Positions 57,401 to 64,000 of a stretch of DNA of 64,000 nt are shown here, piece after piece. Both the position numbers and the translations under genes were made by a program. Every line of letters starts with the position of its first letter. Position 1 is the first letter of the stretch. The stretch is from contig OX336336.1 of assembly GCA_946902875.1 (NCBI GenBank), forward strand, positions 26,739,558-26,803,557. The letters are read 5' to 3'. The notes below the pieces were generated by a model that worked only from the letters and a program-made list of their open reading frames with translations, was not told the DNA's origin and searched no databases. The DNA is from Nematopogon swammerdamellus. Its lineage: Eukaryota > Arthropoda > Insecta > Lepidoptera > Adelidae.

Positions 57401-57568
57401 CTTCTAACAGCAAACTCACCTGAGGCTGTTGAAGAGTTGTAGGCAGATGAAGAAGAGATTGATGGAGAATGAGATCAACACGAGACCGCTGACCCTGGAG
57501 TCCACCAGTCGCACCAGGCTGGTCAGCCGGCCGTAGCGCTCGCGCGCCTCTCTCCACGACATGTCCAC
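40358..57568 (-). CDS. Sugar-clade gustatory receptor, 3' half (exons 7-10 and stop)
   Basis: Minus-strand exons 57568-57420 or its duplicate 53322-53174 (exon 7), 45368-45206 (exon 8), 42977-42888 (exon 9) and 40465-40358 (exon 10, TAG) encode about 169 residues with matching phases (0/2, 1/0, 0/0, 0/stop). They hold TM5 (VLISFSINLFFICLQLFNSL), TM6 (YFTYSFSFLLLRALLVSLLA), the ARVHSAARAPA loop and TM7 ending in GTIVTYELVLLQF, the C-terminal signature of sugar GRs. Exon 7 entry phase fits the exit of exon 6 at 6.15 kb. Exons 1-6 for this copy are not present between 57.6 kb and the window end. No stop or frameshift breaks exons 7-10. Confidence 0.8.
40545..41045 (-). mobile_element. Jockey-like 3' fragment
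   Basis: The minus strand encodes HPYTLDLPRMRTNRSCRSFL, RTGKLWNALPAHIFPPKYS and LGSFKRGVNGHLSG; further 5' are fragments of the RT C-terminus with frameshifts. Confidence 0.7.
41225..41385 (+). repeat. SINE-A 3' part
   Basis: TTCACTTCAGTGTAGTCGGC to AACCGTGTCAGATTTCATAA. Confidence 0.55.
41409..41703. mobile_element. hAT-like MITE, CACAGAGCATCAAAT family
   Basis: CACAGAGCATCAAATACC and the inverse CATGCTCTGTG end; internal GTATCGACACTACACACAAA shared with 14.03 kb. Confidence 0.7.
41903..42306. mobile_element. Palindromic Penelope-like terminal repeat (no coding)
   Basis: Two inverted arms meet at about 42168-42182, each with AAGTCGACGTTTCGCCCGCT-type sequence nearly the same as the 18.4/19.2-kb arms. 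The left arm holds a Harbinger-like MITE. Confidence 0.75.
41921..42056. mobile_element. PIF/Harbinger-like MITE, 136 bp, TAA duplication
   Basis: Ends GGCCCAATTGCGTCAACACG and CGTGTTGGTGCAAGTGGGCC; TAA at 41918-41920 and 42057-42059. The mirror arm at about 42290 shows the unoccupied site. Confidence 0.8.
42527..42755 (-). repeat. SINE-B 3' part
   Basis: TTTTATCTAATCCGGTATGG to GAGCCTACCACCTAGTAAGG. Confidence 0.65.
42888..42977 (-). CDS. GR exon 9
   Basis: Acceptor CGGTTCAG, donor ACG|GTGAGT. 30 codons, VQRFLDQVNFTTVALSGLEF then FYVTRGMILT, matching the conserved RF..QV...VALSG..FF..TR motif of sugar GRs. Confidence 0.9.
43516..43900 (+). repeat. SINE-A, full length, well preserved
   Basis: Intact head, 5S-like block and tail; nearly the same as 19282-19675. 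Confidence 0.8.
43905..44100 (+). repeat. SINE-C pieces
   Basis: GGAACCCTCGGTGCGCGAGT..CACTTGGCCGG followed by a second partial copy. A further piece is at 43370-43510. Confidence 0.55.
44571..45147. mobile_element. hAT-like MITE inside the TIR element, split by a SINE
   Basis: Starts CACAGAGCATCAAAT and ends ATTTGATGCTCTTTG; GCCTACGC is duplicated on both sides (8 bp). Confidence 0.7.
44690..44940 (-). repeat. SINE-A inside the MITE
   Basis: Reverse copy TTTTTTATGGAACCTGACAC to GGGACCTACAGTTTAACG, inserted at an AT-rich (TA)n spot in the MITE. Confidence 0.7.
45206..45368 (-). CDS. GR exon 8, donor-bearing copy (TM6)
   Basis: Acceptor CTATACAG, donor GAG|GTCAGA. 54 full codons: TLHGLEHSIYFTYSFSFLLL, RALLVSLLAARVHSAARAP, then EVPTPAFSVE, which joins VQRF of exon 9. 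It is the only one of seven array copies with the SVE end and donor. Confidence 0.85.
45206..46765 (-). repeat. Seven-copy tandem array of GR exon 8 (226-bp unit)
   Basis: Acceptors at 45368, 45594, 45820, 46046, 46272, 46498 and 46692; the seventh unit has a deletion of about 32 bp. Copies 2-7 read ...TPAFTAI-stop and lack the donor. Units differ by a few substitutions (for example GAATGGACG versus GAGTGGACG). Confidence 0.9.
46800..47080. other. Intron between exons 8 and 7, nothing recognised
   Basis: No gene or clear repeat apart from an inverted CTAACGGTTAGCGTAACCG-type short palindrome near 47030. Confidence 0.4.
47090..47775 (+). mobile_element. Jockey-like 3' UTR split by a hAT-like element
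   Basis: CCATAGGCGTCGTTAG before and GACCTCGTGGGTGGTTCGGA after the insertion correspond to the 3' end at 2085-2140. Confidence 0.55.
47185..47722. mobile_element. hAT-like element, 538 bp, 8-bp duplication
   Basis: Ends TAGAGGCCGGCG and CGGTCGGCCTCTT; flanks GTCGTTAG and GTCGTTAA (7/8). Interior rich in TTCGGC motifs near the right end. Confidence 0.55.
47880..48900. other. Intronic; direct repeat TAAAGTCGGTTTACGGACGA
   Basis: GGTTG[TC][TC]TGTAAAGTCGG...TTTTACGTGAT occurs at about 48626 and 48733. Otherwise AT-rich, no exon. Confidence 0.45.
49485..49935 (+). repeat. SINE-C copy, nearly full length
   Basis: AGGCTTCCGTATCCGGTACG to TTCGACTCGCACTTGGCCGC. Confidence 0.7.
50030..50360 (-). 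mobile_element. Non-LTR retrotransposon C-terminal fragment
   Basis: The minus frame encodes MLRWFGHVGRMDDRRLRKEI, GRPRRTYLDQIG and RRACMKNIMRVEEEVEVC, the standard end of a class of insect RT polyproteins. The stretch is open for 107 codons. Confidence 0.75.
50515..51160 (-). mobile_element. Jockey-like RT C-terminal region
   Basis: The minus frame 51143-50703 encodes YFTADQKLLLYKSQIRSCLE, YCSHLWD, DSIQRRAVRL, GECSEELFNAIPPSPFHL and PRMRTNRFCRSFLY; a frameshift then separates the FKRGVNGHLS end. The longest copy of this family here. Confidence 0.75.
51410..51440. repeat. (GA)n microsatellite
   Basis: About 15 GA dinucleotides. Confidence 0.9.
51963..52130. repeat. 44-bp tandem repeat, four copies (also at 56209-56376)
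   Basis: CGAATTGAGAACTCCCTCC recurs at 51963, 52007, 52051 and 52095. It lies at the start of the large duplication unit. Confidence 0.85.
52299..52552. mobile_element. Foldback element (duplicate at 56545-56798)
   Basis: AACCGCCTTCAAAAATGTAT and AACCCTAGAGTTGAAGGCGG inverted around a 90-nt loop. Confidence 0.8.
53174..53322 (-). CDS. GR exon 7, intact copy 1 (TM5)
   Basis: Acceptor CTACCAG, donor CTCAG|GTGAGT. VDMSWREARERYGRLTSLV, RLVDSRVSGLVLISFSINLF and FICLQLFNSL correspond to the FWREHR...LLSFSNNLYFICVQLLNSL block of sugar GRs. Exit phase 2 matches exon 8. Confidence 0.85.
53625..53735. repeat. TTATAG-type minisatellite (duplicate at 57871-57981)
   Basis: Degenerate 12-mers of AGTTATAGCTGT, between exon 7 copies. 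Confidence 0.8.
54064..54184 (-). pseudogene. GR exon 7, 3'-truncated copy
   Basis: The acceptor is retained and the sequence is near-identical to exon 7 up to INLFF, then diverges to NVCSRA; the donor end is missing. Confidence 0.8.
54282..54450. repeat. TTATAG-type minisatellite (duplicate at 58528-58696)
   Basis: About 14 units of GTTATAGCTGTA type. Translates to VVIAVV or NYNYNY runs without biological meaning. Confidence 0.85.
54758..54878 (-). pseudogene. GR exon 7, 3'-truncated copy
   Basis: The same truncation point and flank as 54064-54184, with a few substitutions. Confidence 0.8.
54960..55378. repeat. TTATAG-type minisatellite, longest tract (duplicate at 59206-59624)
   Basis: About 35 units, with a higher-order block containing GATATATTTGTAGTTATAGC at two positions. 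Confidence 0.85.
55845..56150 (+). repeat. SINE-B, 5' truncated (duplicate at 60091-60396)
   Basis: GGTCGGCGTGTACCAATGAC to CTCATACCGGAGTACATTAA with an internal deletion. Confidence 0.7.
57420..57568 (-). CDS. GR exon 7, intact copy 2
   Basis: Copy of 53174-53322 carried by the 4,246-bp duplication; splice sites and frame unchanged. Confidence 0.8.
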
Positions 57569-58309
57569 CTGGTAGAACAATCTGTCGCTGGACAAGGGCT
57601 CGTCCCAGACTAGCTACTGAACCCTCAAACGCTAACTTCATAATCATATTAAGTTATGCTTCTCTCTAAGTTATAGTTATGGGTGTAGATGTATAGAATA
57701 GAATAGAATAGAAATGCTTTATTGCACACAAAAACACAGAGATACACAAGACAGAAGATAACATACAGAAGAGCAATAGAAAATTTACAATACTAAACAC
57801 AGAACAAGAGAAAAGTAGCGTGCAAAGGCGGACTTATCACTTTAAGTGATTTCTTCCAGTCAACCTTTGGGTGAGTTATAGTAGTATTTATAGCTGTAGT
57901 AATAGTTATAGTGGTAGTTATAGCTGTGGTTGCAGTTATAGTAGTAGTTACAGCTGTAGTTATAGTTATAGTTCAAAATCTGTCACTGGAGAAGTGGGAG
58001 AAGGGTGAGCTGCTACGTAGCCACGAATGACACGCTTATGGGCACAGTGCAAATATCCCCCAGCAGGAGGAAGACGGCCGTCGATCGTTGTTCTGTGCTT
58101 AATGGGTTTTATATTTTAAAATCTAGGTATATAAATTTGCTTTATGTAAAAAAAATTGCCCTAAAAGTTGCGGTTCATTAAAGCTTCAACATTGCAATTT
58201 CGGATGTCGACCACACGCAACGAAATTAAACGCGTCGTCGTGTCTGTCGCTCTGGCATCGTTTCCCCGATGTGCTTGACGTGTCACAATTTACGCACGAC
58301 TGCATACAT

Positions 58310-58430
58310 TGAAGAAGAGATTGATGGAGAATGAGATCAACACGAGACCGCTGACCCTGGAGTCGACCAGGCGCACCAGGCTGGTCAGTCGGCCGTAGCG
58401 CTCGCGCGCCTCTCTCCACGGCATGTCCAC
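58310..58430 (-). pseudogene. GR exon 7, 3'-truncated copy (duplicate)
   Basis: Copy of 54064-54184 shifted by 4,246 bp. Confidence 0.75.
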
Positions 58431-59003
58431 CTGGTAGAACAATCTGTCGCTCGACAAGGGCTCGTCCCAGACTAGCTACTGAACTCTCAAACGTTAAATT
58501 TAGAATCATATTAAGTTATGCTTCTCTCTAAGTTATAGTTATAGGTGTGGTTATAGCTGTAGTTGTCGTTATAGTTATAGCTGTAGTTAAAGTTGTAGTT
58601 ATAGCTGTAGTTATAGCTGTAGTTATAGTTATAGTTGTAGTTATAGCTGTAGTTGTAGTTATAGTTGTAGTTATATCAGTAATTATAGTTATAGTTCAAA
58701 ATCTGTCTCTGGAGCAGTGGGAGAAGGGTGAGCTGCTACGTAGCCACGAATGACACGCTTATGGGCACAGAGCAAAACTCCCTCAGCAGGGGGAAGACGG
58801 CCGTCGATCGCTGTTCTGTGCTTAATGGGTATTATATTTTTTAAATCTATAGAAATTTTGCGGTTCATTAAGTACAGCTTCAACATTGCAATTTCGGATG
58901 TCGACCACACGCAACGAAATTAAACGCGTCGTCGTGTCGGTCGTTCTGGCATCGCTTCCCCGATGTGCTTGACGTGTCGCAATTTACGCACGACTGCATA
59001 CAT

Positions 59004-59124
59004 TGAAGAAGAGATTGATGAAGAATGAGATCAACACGAGGCCGCTGACCCTGGAGTCCACCAGGCGCACCAGGCTGGTCAGTCGGCCGTAGCGCTCGCG
59101 CGCCTCTCGCCACGACATGTCCAC
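59004..59124 (-). pseudogene. GR exon 7, 3'-truncated copy (duplicate)
   Basis: Copy of 54758-54878 shifted by 4,246 bp. Confidence 0.75.
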
Positions 59125-60436
59125 CTGGTAGAACAAGGAAAAGGGTTCGTGATAGACTAGCTACTGAACCCTCAAACGTTAACTTCATAATCATATTAAG
59201 TTATGCTTCTATCTAAGTTATAGTTGTAGTTATAGCTGTGGTTGTAGTTATAGTTATAGCTGTAGTTATAGCTGTAGTTATAGCTGTAGTTATAGTTATA
59301 GCTGTGGTTGCAGTTATAGTTGTAGTTATAGTTATAGCTGTAGTTATAGTTGTAGCTGTAGTTATAGCTGTAGTTATAGATATATTTGTAGTTATAGCTG
59401 TGGTTGCAGTTATAGTTGTAGTTATAGTTATAGCTGTAGTTATAGTTGTAGCTGTAGTTATAGCTGTAGTTATAGATATATTTGTAGTTATAGCTGTGGT
59501 TGCAGTTATAGTTGTAGTTATAGCTGTAATTATAGTTATAGTTGTAGTTATAGCTGTGGTTGCAGTTATAGTTGTAGTTATAGCTGTACTTATAGTTATA
59601 GTTGTAGTTATAGTTATAGTTCAAAATCTGTCACTGGAGAAGTGGGAGATGGGTGAGCTGCTACGTAGCCACGAATGACACGCTTATGGGCACAGAGCAA
59701 AACTCCCTCAGCAGGGGGAAGACGGCCGTCGATCGCTGTTCTGTGCTATTAAGCACATGAATATGATACCCATAATATAATACCCATTAGGGTATTATTA
59801 TTTTTAAATCTATAGAAATTTGCTCTATGTAAAAAAATTGCTCTAGATGTTGCGGTTCATTAAGTACAGCTTCAACATTGCAATTTCGGATGTCGACCAC
59901 ACGCAACGAAATTAAACGCGTCGTCGTGTCAGGTCGCTCTGGCATCGCTTCCCCGATGTGCTTGACGTGTCGCAATTTACGCACGACTGCATACATTAAC
60001 GCGTAAATGCCGCAGGCAGTGCATTGAGAATTTGACATAATATGTACCTACTTCATATTAGAGAGCGCACTCGAACATATTTATATTTTTTCGGTCGGCG
60101 TGTACCAATGACTTTTTTCTGACGAAAAAGTTTACGTGCCTACCCACACCTGCTGCTTCACCGTTCGGAACCGGTGTAAACCTGTAGGTCCCTTCCCTTG
60201 CTTCTTACTAGGTGGTAGGCTCAAATTGTAGCCGACTGGTTTGGTACCACCGTACTGGATGGAAGATGGCCGCATAGCAGCCTCGGTTGTTTTCTCCTCT
60301 AGTCCAGTGTAGCCAGCAATCCAGGGAAGTCTGGTCGGAGCATGCACTTTGGCCCCTCCGACTCAGCCTCTCATACCGGAGTACATTAAAAAAATATATA
60401 GGTATGTATTACATAATGACAATAAATAATATTTTA

Positions 60437-60750
60437 CTTTCTTTTCTTTCTTTCTTCGTTCCCTCATACCTCATTTGATGCGACATGATTTCTTTGAGAC
60501 TGCATTCATAATGCATGCTCTAGTAACATAATCTCGATGCCGCAATGACGCTTCACGTTTACATTATGAATATTGAGCGCTGAAACCGCTGAGTTGTGAA
60601 CGATGAGAAGTGATGTGTTTACGGGCACGAATCTCTCACCTCACCTCCATTGTCGCTTGTTGTTAACGGAAACAGCGCCGCGGAACGAACTCATGTGTTA
60701 GTGCGCTCTAATTCATTAGTTTTATTTTTTTATTTTTTTAGGGCTTATAA
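60437..60750. other. Spacer, nothing recognised
   Basis: A CTTTCTTTCTTT tract then unique sequence. No exon. Confidence 0.4.
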
Positions 60751-60754
60751 CATA

Positions 60755-61020
60755 CATACATACATATCACACACGCTGAATCCCGACAATCGGGGTAAGC
60801 AGAGTAATCGGTGTTGTGCTGCAAGTACTCTAGTAAATTACAGCACAACACCGACCACCACGTTTCGCAAAGTATTCGAACAAGATTAAATCGATCAAGC
60901 AGCAAGTAAGGCACGAAGACCCACCTGCTGCATGACTCGGTGGAAGTACCGTGCCAAGGTGAGAGGTGGCGAGCCCGTCGCCCTTTAGCACGACATCTTT
61001 TCCTTATCCCTTATAACAAT
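60755..61020 (+). repeat. Repeat D copy
   Basis: CTGAATCCCGACAATCGGGG to the GTCGCCCTTTAGCACGACAT block. Confidence 0.65.
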
Positions 61021-61029
61021 GATTTGTTA

Positions 61030-61760
61030 ATATCTTCCCCATAGTACTCATCTTCACTATCTTCTAGGGCCCAGAGTCCCTAAGGGATAGAGAACGCTCA
61101 ACGAAATCCAACACAATTACTAAATCACTCTAACTTGGGCTCGCCAACAGTTTATGTATGCTAAAAAACAAATTGAGTCTGTCCACCCTAAGTGACGTCT
61201 GCAATTCCCTCCGTAATTCCTCGTTCTGACCACAATCCATCAGCAAATGGTACCTATACAATATCATCCTCCTTGTTATACCGATCAAAATTTGGAGAAT
61301 CTCTCTTTTTCATCAGGAATTTCAATGTATTCAATGGAATTTGGCCAGAAGAAGTCTTACAGCTAGCACTATTTCAGGCCTTCGTAAATTGCACGCCTGG
61401 AACCAGGGAATCTGTGGAGGTTCTGATTCTAAGGTTTTGTACCATATCCCACCCCGTACGGATCGACTGTCAAAATGCTCCTTCCATACATTTTTGCATA
61501 GTGTTTTTACTTCTGGCAATGGATCCATACAGAATGGTTTACATATTGAAGTGGGGCATTCAACATAAATAGCTTCTTTTGCCAATTTTTCCGCTGTTTC
61601 ATTGCTTACAATACCCATGTGAGCTGGAATCCATTGAAATTTAACAGTTCTGTTGTTATTTACTAATGAATTGAAGATTTCGAGGATATTTTTTTCATGT
61701 AAAAAGAAAACCAGTTGATGGGGGTTAAATTAACCTCTAGTATAACCACTTTCAAGGAAT
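61030..61760 (-). mobile_element. Non-LTR retrotransposon with RNase H domain, decayed
   Basis: The minus strand carries the end of an RNase H domain (HMGIVSNETAEKLAKEAIYV, in the position of the GNEKADQLAK helix) and about 80 open codons beyond it, then frameshifted sequence. Confidence 0.65.
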
Positions 61761-61763
61761 TAT

Positions 61764-62007
61764 TTTAAATCAATCAGCTTTACTCACGGTTTCACTCCGA
61801 GCTATGTGGCTCGACGTTTCGGGCCAAGCGTATGGCCCATCTTCATGGAGCACTCTGCCTTGTGCGACGGTTGGCAGAGAACGGTTCTCTGCCAACCGTC
61901 GCACAAGGCAGAGTGCTCATGAAGATGGGCCATACGCTTGGCCCGAAACGTCGAGCCACATAGCTCGGAGTGAAACCGTGAGTAAAGCTGATTGATTTTA
62001 AATAATG
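61764..62007. mobile_element. Palindromic Penelope-like terminal repeat, second type
   Basis: Two 120-bp arms meet at AGAACGGTTCTCTG; each has GATGGGCC..GGCCCGAAACGTCG. Arms differ by about one base. Confidence 0.7.
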
Positions 62008-62009
62008 TC

Positions 62010-62655
62010 TAACAACCACGGTAATTTAAAAACCCATATACTTACAAGGAATATATGGAATTTCCAGTCACCCTGTATATGCGCTCCGTAATTACTCTAT
62101 TCAGCTTAGGCCTTGAACAATGATCAACATTCCTAGTAATTGGATTGTACAAAACTAGATGCTAACCAAATCCTAGCCATCAATATGCTGTCCGTCGACA
62201 AATTGAATTGGCCGAGAGCCGTTCAAGTTAGATAATTAAACATTCCAAATTGATTAATATAATCATTTGCGCAATCTGTTGTCAGAGTTTAGGAATAAAT
62301 TTATGATAGCGCAAACACGAATCGATAGCAGGCCTCACGCACTCTATTTACTTGCGCGCGCTAACTGCCTACCGCCCGACGGGCCGCCGGCGGCGGTCTA
62401 TTTCAGTGAAAATTCGTCAGGCGCGCGAAGTATACAGACGCTCGCCCACGCAACTGCGCGCAGCTGCAAAGCAATAACCACTTTACACTCGATAGTTAAG
62501 GTACATTTTCGCACGCAGCGATTGGCGACGTGAAACAGTAGGCTATTAAAGCAGGAAGGTAGGAACATGTTCTATGGAGTGATGTATCTGTTACGAAGTA
62601 ACTATTAAGTAATCTGTGTCGATAGGTTCGAGATTAAACACATACACATTTTTTT
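62010..62655. other. Intergenic, nothing recognised
   Basis: A moderately GC-rich patch at 62330-62480. No supported exon. Confidence 0.4.
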
Positions 62656-62658
62656 CAG

Positions 62659-62965
62659 CCCCGGTAGCTCAGCGGTGCGATCGGTCTACTGTCAGTGGTT
62701 AGGATTCCACGTAAAACTGTAGGTCCCTTCCCTTCTTACCTTACTAGGTGATAGGGTTTAACCCACCCGGGTTGCTACCACCACACTGAATGAAAGGTTG
62801 GTTGAAACGGGTATTTGAATAGTTCGTGTTTTTCGTCCAGTTCAGTGTTAGGAGGCACGACCGAAGGGAAGCACTGACGTGGCACCTAGTTCACCAAGGT
62901 GTTATGGGCTGACATCACGGATGTTGTAGGTGATGTAGCCAACCGTGTCAGGTTCCATAAAAAAC
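62659..62965 (+). repeat. SINE-A variant with shortened head
   Basis: CCCCGGTAGCTCAGCGGTGC keeps the A box but lacks the 5S-like block; the body and tail are normal. Confidence 0.7.
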
Positions 62966-62984
62966 AAGTTCGATATTAAACACA

Positions 62985-63185
62985 TACACACATACATACC
63001 GCACGCTGTATTCCGACAATCGGGGTGAGCAGAGTAATCGTTGTTGCGCCGCAAGTACTCTTGTAAATTACAGCACAACACCGACCGCCTCGTTTAGCAA
63101 AGTATTAGACAAGATAACTATCAAGCAGCAAGTAAGGCACGAAGACCGACACCTGCTGCACGCCGCGGTGGAAGGAACGCGCCAA
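62985..63185 (+). repeat. Repeat D copy
   Basis: CGCACGCTGTATTCCGACAA to GCGGTGGAAGGAACGCGCCA. Confidence 0.65.
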
Positions 63186-63187
63186 GT

Positions 63188-63272
63188 TCCGAACCACGGT
63201 CAGCCTCCAACGGTCTAGCGGTCACCCATCCAAGTACTGACCGTGCGCGCACCACTAAGCTACCGAGGCTGA
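63188..63272 (-). repeat. SINE-A head only
   Basis: GAACCACGGTCAGCC..GTCACCCATCCAAGTACTGA..CTAAGCTACCGAGGCTGA: head without body. Confidence 0.6.
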
Positions 63273-63551
63273 GATGTCGAAACGTCCCACAGTGATTTCA
63301 TTCATAGAAGCTAGACGATAGAAACTCATATCGGAATTATTAACAGGTGATGTCACTAAAGCATTTGCGGGTAGTTGTTGAAACCGGAGAATGTTTATAA
63401 TTTTGTTTAATATGCATCCCCAATTTATGAGACGCTGAGACATGACGCGATAAGTTGATTAGCGACGCGCAGCTACATTCATTGGGTAGTTGTCGCTTGC
63501 GGGTTGATGTGTCGTTTCAGTTAAAAGTGTACATCTGCAGTCGTGAAAAAA

Positions 63552-64000
63552 ATGGAGGAAGATTTGGAAGGTATATTCTATAGTTTTTATTCATATTTAG
63601 ATTTAATAAATTACAAATTGTTTAAAAAAAAATCATACATCTTACCTTGTAAATTAGTGACAGAATATCGTTAAATAAATATTTCTCGAGAGTTTCTTTC
63701 AGAGAGTATATTTTTGTAACAAGATGATACTCATAATTATATGTGATGTAACTAATACTTAACTCATTTCAGTAATCATTCGGTAGCACACGACTTTGCA
63801 ACATTTTTTTATTTTCGTTTTACAGTTGCGGCGTATGAGATTTCCAGGCAAGAATTTTTTCAAGTATGGCGGAATTTATCGAAATTAGAAAGACCGTTGG
63901 GATTGTACAGCCATATTTTAAATAAATTTAACTTAGAAAAGCTTAGTGTGAGTGGTGAAAAGCGATTAAAAAATAAAATAAAACTTTTGTCCATAGTTAT
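63552..64000 (+). CDS. Unrecognised gene, first two exons (runs off window)
   Basis: ATG at 63552 gives MEEDLE; donor GAAG|GTATAT ends exon 1 at 63570. The acceptor TTTTACAG ends at 63825 and exon 2 stays open to the window end (58 codons: AAYEISRQEFFQVWRNLSKL, ERPLGLYSHILNKFNLEKLS, ...). The one-base overhang of exon 1 joins TT to give Val. It is acidic then mixed charged and helical looking, with no signal peptide. I do not recognise the family. Confidence 0.55.

Larger units (their letters stand above)
56203..60436. repeat. 4,246-bp tandem duplication, copy 2
   Basis: Starts CAGACGAATTGAGAACTCCC like copy 1 at 51959 and stays in register to ATAATATTTT near 60430, where it meets unrelated CTTTCTTTC sequence. 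Confidence 0.9.

Overview
The window reads as nuclear DNA from a moth or butterfly (Lepidoptera). Genes are spliced with short exons, AT-rich introns make up most of the sequence, and there are dozens of copies of SINE, MITE, Penelope, RTE and jockey-type repeats of kinds I associate with lepidopteran genomes. No database search was possible; family calls rest on motifs, splice-site phase and internal comparison of copies.

Two kinds of host gene dominate. (1) On the minus strand are exons of a sugar-clade gustatory receptor (GR), a seven-transmembrane taste receptor. Exons 1-6 lie at 19.87->6.15 kb and exons 7-10, with the stop codon, at 57.6/53.3->40.36 kb. Every splice phase joins correctly and the joined product would be about 476 aa, normal for this family. 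However, the 3' half lies at higher coordinates than the 5' half, so a minus-strand transcript cannot use them in that order. Either two paralogues are each cut by the window edges, or the locus is permuted or misassembled. (2) On the plus strand are two DUF1091 (MD-2-like, secreted lipid-binding type) genes with identical exon layout. Gene A (0.24-2.86 kb) lacks its first exon at the window edge. Gene B (28.53-35.40 kb) is complete at 191 aa. A third, unrecognised plus-strand gene starts at 63.55 kb and runs off the window.

The most unusual feature is that three separate GR exons are each tandemly amplified. Exon 6 has nine 186-bp units that stay open as one reading frame. Exon 8 has seven units of 226 bp. 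Exon 7 has an intact copy plus two truncated ones, and that block is doubled again by a 4,246-bp tandem duplication. In all three stacks only the transcriptionally last copy keeps its 5' splice site; upstream copies keep the 3' splice site and lose the end of the exon. DUF1091 gene B has a comparable structure: about sixteen 80-bp units carrying acceptor-like ends run straight into its exon 2.

Layout: 0-3 kb DUF1091 gene A with jockey and SINE debris; 3-6 kb MITE-type elements; 6-20 kb GR exons 6-1 with SINEs and a Penelope remnant; 20-28 kb repeats (R4/Dong-like RT, RTE 3' end, minisatellites); 28.5-35.4 kb DUF1091 gene B; 35.6-40.3 kb intergenic repeats including nested MITEs; 40.36-57.6 kb GR exons 10-7 with their arrays; 52-60.4 kb the 4.2-kb direct duplication; 60.4-63.5 kb retroelement remnants and a palindromic Penelope-like terminal repeat; 63.55 kb to end a new gene. 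DUF1091 relatives (CheA/CheB) act in Drosophila contact chemosensation, so a DUF1091-GR neighbourhood is a plausible chemosensory cluster, though that link is inference.
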